Positions 26,601 through 34,456 of a stretch of DNA of 64,000 nt are shown here, piece by piece. The translations under genes and the position numbers were made by a program. The stretch covers positions 166,975 through 230,974 of the forward strand of contig JAKPDO010000028.1 in the NCBI GenBank assembly GCA_029552545.1, read 5' to 3'. The notes beneath the pieces are model-generated. The model saw only the letters and a list, made by a program, of their open reading frames with translations. It made no database searches and was not told the origin of the DNA. Position 1 is the first letter of the stretch. Each line of letters starts with the position of its first letter. This DNA comes from Planctomycetota bacterium. Lineage in GTDB: Bacteria; Planctomycetota; Phycisphaerae; Sedimentisphaerales; Anaerohalosphaeraceae.

Positions 26601-29600
26601 CCAAAGCACCGACCATAAAGCCGTTGCGTATCGTAAGTCCCTGAATAACCGTCGAAGGTCCTTCCCCGCTGCGGAAGACAAACCCACGGCTGGGCTGATA
26701 CCGCGTTCCGCCGCAGTCAATAACCGTGGAGGCCACAATCAGCGGGTCATCCGGATTTTCGGACGTAATCACGATGCTCTTGCCCTGCAGGTCAAGCCCT
26801 TCGCCGATGCCGTCAAAGTTCGTGTCCACAAACTCAATCGTATAGGGTGTTCCCGGACGAGGAGCCAGAACAATCGTATCGCCGCTGCGGGCGATTGCAA
26901 TCGCTCCCGATAAGGTGGCAACCTGAGACGGAACGGTGATAAACTTCGGAATTGCCTCCTCGAATTCCACCGTTACCGTTCGATTCATCCCCATCGTAAC
27001 CGTATTCGTCAGGGCTGTCGAATTGTCATTATTCGTTCCCGACCACTTCTTCACACGATAAAGGGCCGGATCATCCGGAATCGCTTCCAGATAGATAATC
27101 GTCCCTTGCGCAACGGTAATAGGCGGCAGAACCACCGCCGGTCCGACCTCCTGAACGGTACCATCCACAGTCCAGGATGCCTTCAGTTTTCCCATCGCCT
27201 TAACGTCTGCAACATAAACCCGTGCATTCAATGTATAGGTCTGCACCGAAGACAGATCAGCATTGTAGTGATACCCCATGTCCACAGTACCGACATCCGG
27301 AATGAAATCCGTGCGGGTCGTTGCCGGAAATTCGAGCAAAGCCGACAGAGCGGCTGCCGTTCCTGTTCCTATATCAATGCAGGGGCTGTTCTGAGCCTGG
27401 CCTGCGGACAGGTGGCTCAAGAAGACCGTTCGATTCTGCGGAGAGGCCGCTGAACCAAAATCTACCAGGAGCGGATCGCTCTGGATATTCTTCGGTCCAT
27501 ACCAAAGCCACGGCTCAATCCCCGGAGCCACGTACACCTGGCCTTGTCCTCCCTGAACCGTGCTGTAATCCACAAAAACGGTTGTAAAAGGCACAGAATA
27601 AGTTTCATACGGGTCGCCTACTGAAATTTGCGGTCCCAGTACAGCCAGGTTGCCCCAGAAAATCGAATTGGTGATGTCTACAAAGGTGTCATGGGTCATC
27701 AGTGCACCGCCGACGCCGTACATCGAGTCTGTTACGGTGTTATCCACAAAGGTGCAGTTCACAACACTCACATCGCTGGACCAGTCGGCCAGGAAAGCCC
27801 CGCCGCCGCTGAGCGCTGTATTCTGAATGAAGAGGTTGTTAATGACCTCCTGCGGCCGGTCCCAGCCGAGCGGAGGTCCAATCATCGCCAGGGCTCCGGC
27901 ATAGCCCTCCGACTCATTGGCAACAAAGCGGTTTGCAGCCAGCAAAACATCCGAATCGGAAACATAGAAGCCGGACGCACAAATTAAAGCATTAAAAGTC
28001 CCGCTGTCCTGACTTCGTCGTGCACTGAGGAGTCTGCCGGCGTTGGTGTAAAAATAGTTGTTCCTGGCGGTCAGGTCGCAGCCGTAAACAAAGCCGCCCG
28101 CGCCGACATGCCCGCTGTTTCCGATAAATTCCGCATCTGTGACGGTCAAGAGGGATGCGTCGGTATTCAGACCGCCGCCGTTGGGCGAACGGTTATACTC
28201 AAACAAACCGCCGTCAAAAGAAACCTTATAAGCGGGCTCTTTTTCACCGGCCAGAATATGGTCCACTTCCTTCAGATTGTCCCACAATCCCGTCCGGACG
28301 ATATACCAGAAGTTAATCCGGCCATGATTAATATATTCGGAAGTAATAAAGTTCGCTATTTCCTGGGCAGCGTCCTCCGGGTTGTCGCTTCGCGCAAAAA
28401 AGTTGTTGAAGTATGATTCTTCATACGCATCAAGGGAGTTGCCGACATAAGCACCTCCTGCATACGATTTGACCAAATCATAATCAGCGGCGTTGCCGGA
28501 GAAAGTACAGTCAATAAAGTTCACATCGGGCACATACTCTTCAGACGAGGGCCCCAAATTGCAGTAAAGGCCGCCGCCGCTGAAGGCATCGTTGTTTCGG
28601 AAAACACAATTGGTAAAGACCATGCTTTCGGGCTGGTCAGCAAATACCGCCCCGCCGACACCTTCATAGCGGTAATCCGTCGGATTGGTGACATCAGCAT
28701 AAGCGCTGTTGCCTTCAAAGAGGCAGTTTTCAAAGGTTGCCCGGCATCCTTTGTCATACACTTCACCGCCGCCGTGATTGGCAAAACCGCGGTTGTTGGA
28801 AACTGTCGTATTCCGCATCGTAATGACACTGCCGGCTCCATAGAAATTGGCACCCGCGCAGGCCCCTGCATTGGGCTGAGTCAAATCCGTCGAGGACCAC
28901 TGCTCCCCAAACGTTGTCTCCGAGGTACCCGAAACACGGGTAGTCAGGTCCCAGTACCACGACGCAGAATCTTCCGGATGGTTTGGGTCCATGGTCGCCA
29001 AAGTGACCGTAAAGGTCTCGGTTTCCTCTACCAGACCATAGAAGGGATAAAAGGCACAGTAAAAAGCCGATATGGTGGTTTCCTGTCCTTCGCCGGTGGT
29101 TACACCCGGCTCCGCCGGAGGTGTCGGCAGTTCCGGCAGCTCAATTTCGCTTTGCCATTCCCAGGGAATCACAAAACCGGTTAAATAATCGCTCGCATCG
29201 TCGGTATGGGTATAGGGATTATCGATGTTAGCAATATCTTCCCAGTAATAGGCCATATAGTAAAGATTAGACGGCCAGATTCCGGTATGATCCAGCAGAT
29301 CGCCCCAGTTCTGAGGTGCCCCGCCCATTCCAAAACGGAATCCGCCGTATCCGCCGGTTCCTCTGCCGCCGGTTCCGGCACCATTTCCGCCGTCACCGCC
29401 GGTTCCGCCGTTGGCCCGGACACCATCGGTTATAACAGCACCCGTCTGGTCCCGGACTACTCCGAGCTGATAGAGCTTATCGGGGATATAGAAAGCAGGT
29501 CCGCCGTGACCGCCGTTTCCGCCGTTGCCGTTTCCTTGACCGTTGCCGCCGTTGCCGCCGTCTCCGCCGGAATAATCCCCGTGAAGTTCGACAACAACTC

Positions 29601-32600
29601 GGCAGCCTGTGAACGTGCAGCCGTCAATCACGGCCTGTGTATTCTCTCCAAAATAAACGGCGCCGCCGGCGGAATTCGGTGCACGCAAATCTCCGCCCAT
29701 TCCGCCATTGCCGCCGTGCCCTCCGCGGCCTTCAGTCTTCGCGTCACCGCCGTTTCCGCCGTTGCCGCCGCGTCCGGCTTCTCCAACTTGGATATAGCAA
29801 TTGGAAACCACGACATCAATTAATTCAGGGGCACATCCATTCTCAAAATAAATCGCTCCGCCCCAGGCACAGCCGCCCTTACCGGCATCTCCGCCGTCTC
29901 CGCCGTCAAATCCATCGGACTGGTCCACACTGTCCGGCACACCTCCTCCATCACTGCCGTTGCCGCCGTTACCGGCATTTCCGCCGACAGCGGAGCATCC
30001 CAAAAACGTACATCCCTGAATCAGAGGAGCAGAGCCGCTGACGGCGTAAATCGCACCGCCATAGGCATTGCCGCCGTCTCCGCCCGGAGCCCCCGGACGG
30101 CCGGGACCTGTATTAACATTCGGGGCGTTCATACCGTGTGTACCGAACTGTCCATGAGCTCGGCAATTTTGGAACACACAATTTCTCAGAATGGGGCTGG
30201 CTCCTGCATAATCTCCCAGGTAAATCGCGCCGCCTTTCGCATCTCGTCCCGGGATTCCCACAGGATAAACGGAAGTATTCAACGCCAGGGATGAACCATA
30301 ATATTCGGGGTCATCCACGGCAACGCCATTACGAATCGTAAGTCCTGCCAGAATGGTATTGCGGCCGACATTCCGGAAGACAAAGGCACGCCGCGGTTCA
30401 TTAAACCAAAAATCCCAAATATCCTCACAGTCAATTACTGTTTGACTGACAACATCCGGGTTATCCGGATTCAGACTGCGAATTGTAATCGCCTTGCCGT
30501 CCACCACAATATTGGTTTCCCGGTACAGGCCCGGATGGACCAACACCGTATCGCCGGAACGGGATGCATCGACGGCGCTCTGAATCGTCGGATAGGCTGC
30601 AGACGGCACATGACGCGTAACCGGCTTTGTCGTATAACCGCCTGAAATCGGTTCAGACGGATCCGTTTTGGGAAGTTCGCCGCCTTCGCCGACCGCCTGA
30701 CGAACGTAAATCACAAAGCGGAATTCCTTGCCGGCCACACCGCCCGGAACCAAAGGCGTGAAGTAATACGGCACAGTCAGCCAGCCGCTGTCGTAATCAT
30801 CCGGATTGCCTTCGGATGCCTCAACACAATCGAAGAAGTATTCCACTCCGTTTTCATCGTACGCCGTTACGGCCTCCATACCGAGCCGCAGATTGCCCAA
30901 AGCACGCGGAGCGGCTTTCCACCGCGGCGGATTCGGAGCCGGCGGCAGTGTATCAACTCCCGAAGCGGTCGTGGTCTGTTTTGACTCAGACCATCCTGTT
31001 TCGTTTTGATTGTCAGATTTATCTCTCGCTTTGAAACGGAATGTATATGTTGTTCCTTCCGCCAGTAAAGCCCGCTCCTGTGCAGTATCGCCGAGAATAT
31101 ACAGCGGTTCATCCTGCCAGCCGCTGTTTAAGGCCGAATTCTCTATGCACTCAAAATAATATTGAACACCGGCGGCATCCGTGGCCGCAGTCGCTTTCAT
31201 TACAATATGTTTGAGTCCCGTTGCTGCCGGCTCAATATCCCACTGAGCCGGATTCGGTGTCGGTGCAATCACGTCTTCAATCTCAACGGACAGGGCGGCT
31301 TTATACAGATTCAAACGCCCCCCGGTAACACAAAGGTCTTTCAAATTATCCAACGGATCCACGGAGCCCAAAATGATTTGCTTGACTTCCGCGGCTGTCA
31401 TTGTAGGGGACAAAGACCACACCAAAGCGCACGCTCCGGCCACATGCGGGCTGGCCATCGAAGTGCCCTGGTAAAATTCATACCCGTTGCCCGGTACCGT
31501 GCTCAAAATCCCTCTCGCATCGCCCTCCGAGTACATTTCACCGCCCGGAGCCGCTAAATCGACGCTCGTTTTGCCGTAATTCGAATAATAGGTGATTTGA
31601 TCGAAAGGATTCGTGGCTAAAACGGAAATAATCGAAGCCAAATCAAAACTGGCGGGATAGGCCGGGAAATTGTCATTATTGTTTTGTTCATTTCCGGCCG
31701 CCGCTACAAAGAGCTGTCCGGCCTGCTGGCTGGCCAAAATCGCATCATACAGCGCCGGATCGTACCCATATCCTCCATAAGAATTGTTGGTAACTTTAGC
31801 CCCCATCCGAACGGAATAACGCAGTGCCTCAATAATCGCGGAATCCAAAAGCCCCGGTTCATCGCTGCCCTCTACGGCATAGGCCACTTTCAAGGCCATA
31901 ATCCGGACATTCCAGTTCACCCCGGCAACGCCGAGGTTGTTGTTGCCGACAGCGCCGATTGTTCCGGCCACATGGGTCCCGTGTCCGTATTCGTCCATCG
32001 GGTCAGAGTCCCCTTCGCCGAAATCATAACCGTAAATATCGTCAACATACCCGTTGCCGTCATCATCCACACCCTGCGCCCCGTTCCGCTCGGCCGTATT
32101 GACCCACATATTTGCGGCAAGGTCTTCATGGGTGTAATCCACACCGGTATCAATTACCGCTACAATCATTTGCTTACTGCCGGTTGTCAGATTCCACGCT
32201 TCCGGTGCATCAATATCTGCATCAACCGTGCCGCCTGTTTGCCCTGTATTATTCAACCCCCACAGCTGAGCGAATCGTGAATCATTCGGCGTTAGTAATG
32301 GAGTTCGAATAAAGTCCGGACAGGCATACTGGACTCCTGGTGTCGCCTGAAACGCCACGCGCGCCGCTTGCACATCGGTACCCGCCGGCAGCTTGACCAA
32401 AGCCAACCCCGGGACAAGCTCGCTGTACATCCGAACAATCGTTCCGCCCCCGGCTTTCTGCACAACGGCTGAACGGATCGCTGCTGCAGAGGACGTGGTG
32501 CCTGTTTCATAAAAGCGAACTAAAAGATATCCATCCCGATAGAGGGGAAGAGTGGACGTGCTCGAAGGATTTTGGAAGAACCCTGCTGTGCCAAAAGAGG

Positions 32601-32649
32601 AGAAAAGAAAAAGAAAAACAAGAATTGCCAGAGAAAGTTTACGTGCCAT
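20686..32649 (-). CDS. Giant secreted S8 peptidase / beta-helix / dockerin protein
   Basis: 3987 residues. A signal peptide (MARKLSLAILVFLFLF) is followed by a subtilisin-like S8 domain, about residues 125-480: AVIDTGVD with catalytic Asp (about 167), GHGTHVAGT (His), and GTSMASPHVAG (Ser). Next come Fn3-like modules opening with a P-x-P-N-P-x-x-W motif and carrying a Y(F)xC motif. Three large right-handed beta-helix blocks follow (DNA about 27.2-30.6, 24.5-26.9 and 22.0-24.2 kb), each started by a strand such as TIQSAVDASRSGDTV and separated by InlB-like repeats with W-S-G-T. Gly/Asn loops (GGNGGNGG type) stud the helix turns. A dockerin-like pair of EF-hand loops (DLSDLAVLGSKWL and DLNFDRLVDMSDVASL) lies near residue 3570, then three more Fn3-like modules end the chain. 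A longer frame starts at 32682, but the ATG at 32649 has GGAGG at ideal spacing. It is probably a secreted or surface-held adhesin/protease. Confidence 0.9.
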   Translation of the reverse strand: MARKLSLAILVFLFLFSSFGTAGFFQNPSSTSTLPLYRDGYLLVRFYETGTTSSAAAIRSAVVQKAGGGTIVRMYSELVPGLALVKLPAGTDVQAARVAFQATPGVQYACPDFIRTPLLTPNDSRFAQLWGLNNTGQTGGTVDADIDAPEAWNLTTGSKQMIVAVIDTGVDYTHEDLAANMWVNTAERNGAQGVDDDGNGYVDDIYGYDFGEGDSDPMDEYGHGTHVAGTIGAVGNNNLGVAGVNWNVRIMALKVAYAVEGSDEPGLLDSAIIEALRYSVRMGAKVTNNSYGGYGYDPALYDAILASQQAGQLFVAAAGNEQNNNDNFPAYPASFDLASIISVLATNPFDQITYYSNYGKTSVDLAAPGGEMYSEGDARGILSTVPGNGYEFYQGTSMASPHVAGACALVWSLSPTMTAAEVKQIILGSVDPLDNLKDLCVTGGRLNLYKAALSVEIEDVIAPTPNPAQWDIEPAATGLKHIVMKATAATDAAGVQYYFECIENSALNSGWQDEPLYILGDTAQERALLAEGTTYTFRFKARDKSDNQNETGWSESKQTTTASGVDTLPPAPNPPRWKAAPRALGNLRLGMEAVTAYDENGVEYFFDCVEASEGNPDDYDSGWLTVPYYFTPLVPGGVAGKEFRFVIYVRQAVGEGGELPKTDPSEPISGGYTTKPVTRHVPSAAYPTIQSAVDASRSGDTVLVHPGLYRETNIVVDGKAITIRSLNPDNPDVVSQTVIDCEDIWDFWFNEPRRAFVFRNVGRNTILAGLTIRNGVAVDDPEYYGSSLALNTSVYPVGIPGRDAKGGAIYLGDYAGASPILRNCVFQNCRAHGQFGTHGMNAPNVNTGPGRPGAPGGDGGNAYGGAIYAVSGSAPLIQGCTFLGCSAVGGNAGNGGNGSDGGGVPDSVDQSDGFDGGDGGDAGKGGCAWGGAIYFENGCAPELIDVVVSNCYIQVGEAGRGGNGGNGGDAKTEGRGGHGGNGGMGGDLRAPNSAGGAVYFGENTQAVIDGCTFTGCRVVVELHGDYSGGDGGNGGNGQGNGNGGNGGHGGPAFYIPDKLYQLGVVRDQTGAVITDGVRANGGTGGDGGNGAGTGGRGTGGYGGFRFGMGGAPQNWGDLLDHTGIWPSNLYYMAYYWEDIANIDNPYTHTDDASDYLTGFVIPWEWQSEIELPELPTPPAEPGVTTGEGQETTISAFYCAFYPFYGLVEETETFTVTLATMDPNHPEDSASWYWDLTTRVSGTSETTFGEQWSSTDLTQPNAGACAGANFYGAGSVITMRNTTVSNNRGFANHGGGEVYDKGCRATFENCLFEGNSAYADVTNPTDYRYEGVGGAVFADQPESMVFTNCVFRNNDAFSGGGLYCNLGPSSEEYVPDVNFIDCTFSGNAADYDLVKSYAGGAYVGNSLDAYEESYFNNFFARSDNPEDAAQEIANFITSEYINHGRINFWYIVRTGLWDNLKEVDHILAGEKEPAYKVSFDGGLFEYNRSPNGGGLNTDASLLTVTDAEFIGNSGHVGAGGFVYGCDLTARNNYFYTNAGRLLSARRSQDSGTFNALICASGFYVSDSDVLLAANRFVANESEGYAGALAMIGPPLGWDRPQEVINNLFIQNTALSGGGAFLADWSSDVSVVNCTFVDNTVTDSMYGVGGALMTHDTFVDITNSIFWGNLAVLGPQISVGDPYETYSVPFTTVFVDYSTVQGGQGQVYVAPGIEPWLWYGPKNIQSDPLLVDFGSAASPQNRTVFLSHLSAGQAQNSPCIDIGTGTAAALSALLEFPATTRTDFIPDVGTVDMGYHYNADLSSVQTYTLNARVYVADVKAMGKLKASWTVDGTVQEVGPAVVLPPITVAQGTIIYLEAIPDDPALYRVKKWSGTNNDNSTALTNTVTMGMNRTVTVEFEEAIPKFITVPSQVATLSGAIAIARSGDTIVLAPRPGTPYTIEFVDTNFDGIGEGLDLQGKSIVITSENPDDPLIVASTVIDCGGTRYQPSRGFVFRSGEGPSTVIQGLTIRNGFMVGALGASGAIPGAPTPPGQNPEAPPRANSGMDAFGNGYGGAILCENGSSPTIRKCIFENCTVTGGYGGDGNNGRLAIENAQAPNNDGQSGGHGGDGYGMGYGGAIACVGGSSPTIEGCIFRNNKALGGCGGNGGNGSNGVTNGKGSWGGDGGDANGNGVGGAIFADTGCQPMIQNCTFESNIAQHGIAGIGGSAGTGQTYSDPYDEFYPGTDGVVNVYPSQPLDGGAIRLGDNAQATIVGCTFIGNYAFEYTSQTWMDNLVPIDQHLYTDGGAVAVGKSSTLRLRDCLFKENMGGAVWCDELTAIEVDNCEFSGNGTYDKVPGIDFYTEYELTFLYSVDESLLSDLMESLGEAGALSIGKKSPSAVVTNSRFFGNYTLGSGGAIRTDSNLTLTDCTFGGNAASRGGAVDVYYNLSADETAKTLTLQMTGCSFADNDAFLLGGAVFGRKVNLTAEDGTWVRNEARSGAGVYLTEGEINIGNSTFTLNTATGIKRYHQTVSGEGQGGAIACMNTKADIWNSRFVENRAEGQTGQGGAINFTNGDVILTHRLSNCLFADNWAQQAGGAVAAKVGSSPTIEFCTFSGNLISASGTGGGAVYIGPNGAAVLSHSIFVGSNGIAVAEDAPIDSQIQRCLFYGNLGSDYSGSLPADTLTAEPRFETGPLGGCYLNQAASPAVNAGLMTASSIGLDQFTTDPSGTAADTGMADLGYHYPFASSLPTYTLTVSVQDGRGTVSVEPAWSAYYKGQIVNLTAQIQNGYVITGWSGTINDGSTEAVNRAVIDGNKVVQVKVRAQQTLYVGGSAAYNSLAQAMNDAKDGDIIVVNPGIYQTTSTIDLNLETIASFAGKRLTIRGSNPDDPETVENTIFDHHGLFIVGLKEGSLIEGVTFRQSLVMFERSAATVRNCRFVSCNWYGGIGQTPDGCAQDGVNGGMAESGAVDLMESSVRFIGCLFEGNSVTGGDGTNGNAGCDAHPDGGDGGWPGWAYGGAVACQFSSQATFENCTFRNNFVLGGNGGNGGAGKTPPGPGYGGLGGGWNYSDQVEIGWLIYRGWDGWTNGHKYDFPSLYFEMYDWETFAKWFELDTNKYKSWKDFYVYYQYDPYDAYFSYWRYGGYGGAVFCAYGSSAKFVGCVFEGNSSNGGVSGVGGPNSFGDMPEPDRALDIPNAGGAVYAMYDCTLEFENCVLANNRADTNVQQYPHTIHVAFGGAVAYQYDCVAKFVNCTLVGNEASDGGAIYANASDTLIQDCNVADNTAYLGGGFFQIYNEAALKNSQFRRNLARSTSFEAPVENAFLGQGGGVYVGSTALNVRDTIFVQNAADFSGGGLFMTGLSAKGSLIKNALFAQNTSGRDGGGASVYWAANPVIRNCTFADNNVTGRLNYPTGTGGGLYVGYGSTVDVIDSIFWLNYALQGAQATVGSGFDAEPYPSVMNLSFSDVLNINTSGNAVYVRPGSTLNKVAGVFSSNPMFEGPEDPTREVLPEEYYYLNPSSPCIDAGSDLARNLDLDGYTTQLSGVLDRGEVDLGYHYFVIRRAECAKVDNALALSGEIDLSDLAVLGSKWLNQPCGSPGWCGGADLNFDRLVDMSDVASLAVCWLAEDTQSPTPSPMQWAELPAPLPLTIDGVTMNPDYRIDKVAMKAIQAHDAWWPDSYLEYAVECVSHPAVTTPLVWTTDPSKVLSGLYPGEPYEFVVYARDPSGNVTLPSAAASVTPGSNYNLLAPNPADFEIPPAGTGLTTITMTAVQATGVPAVPAPLVGKGTFHVEYCFLKTDAAGNPLNLPAGTNPIIQQDYDPSQLSGKVYTTTPWRFTDTGLTLGQTYYYRVFTRLIFRETATGTVRVVAYTEPSPVYAAGPIVVDLTPPTPNPAQWAVWPSHLQYDTWYHYMRAAEAQDPSGVEYRFVCVSFPSLSSGWQNVDNVAGIVDPDFTPRLPNEYWVPVYVSTAYYEYYILVRDRSPNQNQTQPSATCSAGTNTVTCPNRPIQ

Positions 32650-32808
32650 GGCACCCTCCGTAAAGGACCCTTTATTTCCCATTTTGACGGCTTCCTTTTT
32701 TTATTGTTTGCGTATCTTTGTTACTCACCTTAGGGAACCTCATGTATCCTGAGTTCAGACGACACCTTTACCTACCGTATCGGAAAACGTAAAAGGCGAG
32801 TTTATCTC

Positions 32809-32837
32809 ACCTTACCAAAATGCCTATTTTTAGTCAA
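32809..32837 (-). promoter_or_regulatory. Promoter of the giant secreted-protein gene
   Basis: TTGACT (32832-32837) and TAAGGT (32809-32814) on the minus strand with 17 bases between them. Transcription would start near 32802, giving a leader of about 150 bases before the ATG at 32649. The same 9-mer (TAAGGTGAG on the minus strand) recurs 82 bases downstream at 32724-32732, inside the leader. The rest of the 440-base gap (32650-33089) is AT-rich with no other gene that I can support. Confidence 0.5.
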
Positions 32838-33089
32838 GGAACTTTGAAAATACACAAGCTGAACAATCTGGAAAAGAATGGTATTATAGGACGCCAAAAA
32901 CCCCCAGTAGAAATAAGACCTAAAAACTCTTATAATAGCAAAAATATCCTATAAAAACTCATTTATTAATTTCTAAAAAAATGATTCTTCACTATAACAA
33001 TTTTCCTTTCCTTTTTCCAGTTTTTTTTGATAAATTTCCATCAGCGTAAATCCTTCAATAAATAATAGAGTTATTATGTCTTGATATAT

Positions 33090-34373
33090 ATGAAACTACA
33101 GGTCCATCCATCCGGGCTGTCAGGAATTGTTTCGATCCCCGGTTCCAAATCTCATACCATTCGTGCAGTCGCCATTGCTTCTTTGGCTTCCGGCAAAAGC
33201 CGGATTCGTTCTCCTCTTGTGTCGGGGGACACCTTAAGTGCAGTGTCTTGTTATCAAACTCTCGGGGCCCAAATCGACGCTTCCAATGAAAAGGAATGGA
33301 TAATCAAAGGGACTGCCGGAAAAATCCTTAACGAGCATTGCAGCATCGATGTCGGAAATTCGGGGACTACCCTTCGCCTGGCTATGGGGTCTGCCTCGCT
33401 GGCTTCCCCCAAAGCTGCTATTGCAATGACCGGGGACGAACAAATCCAAGCCCGACCAATTGGCGGCCTGCTCCAATCTCTGAAAGACCTCGGTGCCGAC
33501 GGAAAATGTATCAAAAATAACGGATGTGCCCCCGTCGAAATCCGGGGTACGCTCAAAGGCGGGCAGACTTCGATTGAATGCTTTACCAGTCAGTTTTTGT
33601 CTTCGCTGCTTTTGGCCTGTCCCTTAGCCGAAAAAGACTCCCAAATCAACGTCCTACTGCTGAATGAACCGGATTATGCCAGGATGACCCTCGATTGGCT
33701 GGACCGCCAGGGCATCCGCTATGAAAACAACGGGATGAAACAGTTTTTTATTCCCGGCAGGCAAAAATACACATCCTTTGATGCTCCGATTCCTGCAGAT
33801 TTTTCCAGTGCAACCTTTTTTCTGTGTGCCGGTGCTCTCGTCGGCCGAGACATTACCCTGACCGGTCTGGATTTTACAGACAGTCAGCCCGATAAGGCCG
33901 TCGTGGATTACCTCAAACAAATGGGGGCTCACATTGAATATTCTTCCGAAGGCGTAACGATTTCAAAATCTCCCCTGAAAGGGATTGATATTGATATGAA
34001 CCGCACACCGGATGCCCTGCCGGCAATGGCTGTCACCGCTGCATTTGCTGAAGGAACAACTCGTTTTCTGAATGTCCCTCAGGCCCGCAAGAAGGAAACA
34101 GACCGAATCGCCTGCATGGCCGCCGAACTGAAAAAACTTGGTGCCGATGTCGAAGAGCTGCCGGATGGTCTTATCGTCCATGGGGGCAAATCTCTCCATT
34201 CCGCTCATCTGGACGGACGCGGGGACCACCGCATTGTAATGGCTCTCAGCTTAGCGGGAATGGTACTGGACGGCTGTACAGTTATCGATACGGCTGAAGC
34301 AATGAATGTCACCTTCCCGACCTATGTTTCTCTTATGCAATCCCTCGGTGCACGGATGAACGTTCTTCCCTAA
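33090..34373 (+). CDS. aroA: 3-phosphoshikimate 1-carboxyvinyltransferase (EPSP synthase)
   Basis: 427 residues. The N-terminal GSKSHTIRAVAIA has the shikimate-3-phosphate-binding Lys and Arg; NSGTTLRLAMG is the PEP-binding loop (glyphosate-contacting region); RKKETDRIACMAAEL and GDHRIVMALSLAG complete the active site. It transfers the enolpyruvyl group from PEP to shikimate-3-phosphate in the pathway to chorismate. The two-domain 6-repeat length is normal. A TTG at 33081 could extend it by three residues, but the ATG at 33090 is the better start; no clear ribosome site precedes either. The bifunctional aroDE of the same pathway is at 56.5-58.1 kb on the other strand, so the pathway genes are scattered. 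Confidence 0.95.
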   Translation: MKLQVHPSGLSGIVSIPGSKSHTIRAVAIASLASGKSRIRSPLVSGDTLSAVSCYQTLGAQIDASNEKEWIIKGTAGKILNEHCSIDVGNSGTTLRLAMGSASLASPKAAIAMTGDEQIQARPIGGLLQSLKDLGADGKCIKNNGCAPVEIRGTLKGGQTSIECFTSQFLSSLLLACPLAEKDSQINVLLLNEPDYARMTLDWLDRQGIRYENNGMKQFFIPGRQKYTSFDAPIPADFSSATFFLCAGALVGRDITLTGLDFTDSQPDKAVVDYLKQMGAHIEYSSEGVTISKSPLKGIDIDMNRTPDALPAMAVTAAFAEGTTRFLNVPQARKKETDRIACMAAELKKLGADVEELPDGLIVHGGKSLHSAHLDGRGDHRIVMALSLAGMVLDGCTVIDTAEAMNVTFPTYVSLMQSLGARMNVLP

Positions 34374-34391
34374 ATCCGTTTCGGTATTTCA

Positions 34392-34419
34392 TTGACCTTT
34401 ACCGACAAATCCGTATAAT
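34392..34419 (+). promoter_or_regulatory. Promoter of the DUF4914-like gene
   Basis: TTGACC (34392-34397) and a perfect TATAAT (34414-34419) with a 16-base spacer. Transcription would start near 34426, about 31 bases before the ATG at 34457, which has AAAGGG as ribosome site. The boxes lie just after the aroA stop, so the two genes are probably separate units. Confidence 0.65.
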
Positions 34420-34456
34420 CTTTCGCCCGGCAAAATCTTTCTTCAGAAAGGGAAAA

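Noticed and set aside
26059..26913. Long plus-strand frames opposite the giant gene (for example 24487-25323, 26059-26913 and 31684-32280)
   Set aside because: Low-complexity Ala/Val/Arg/His-rich shadows of Gly/Asn-rich coding repeats on the other strand, with no ribosome sites.
29340..30080. Repeat-rich tract considered as a CRISPR-like array
   Set aside because: The repeats are codon-periodic, inside a coding frame, with no constant spacer length and no cas genes.
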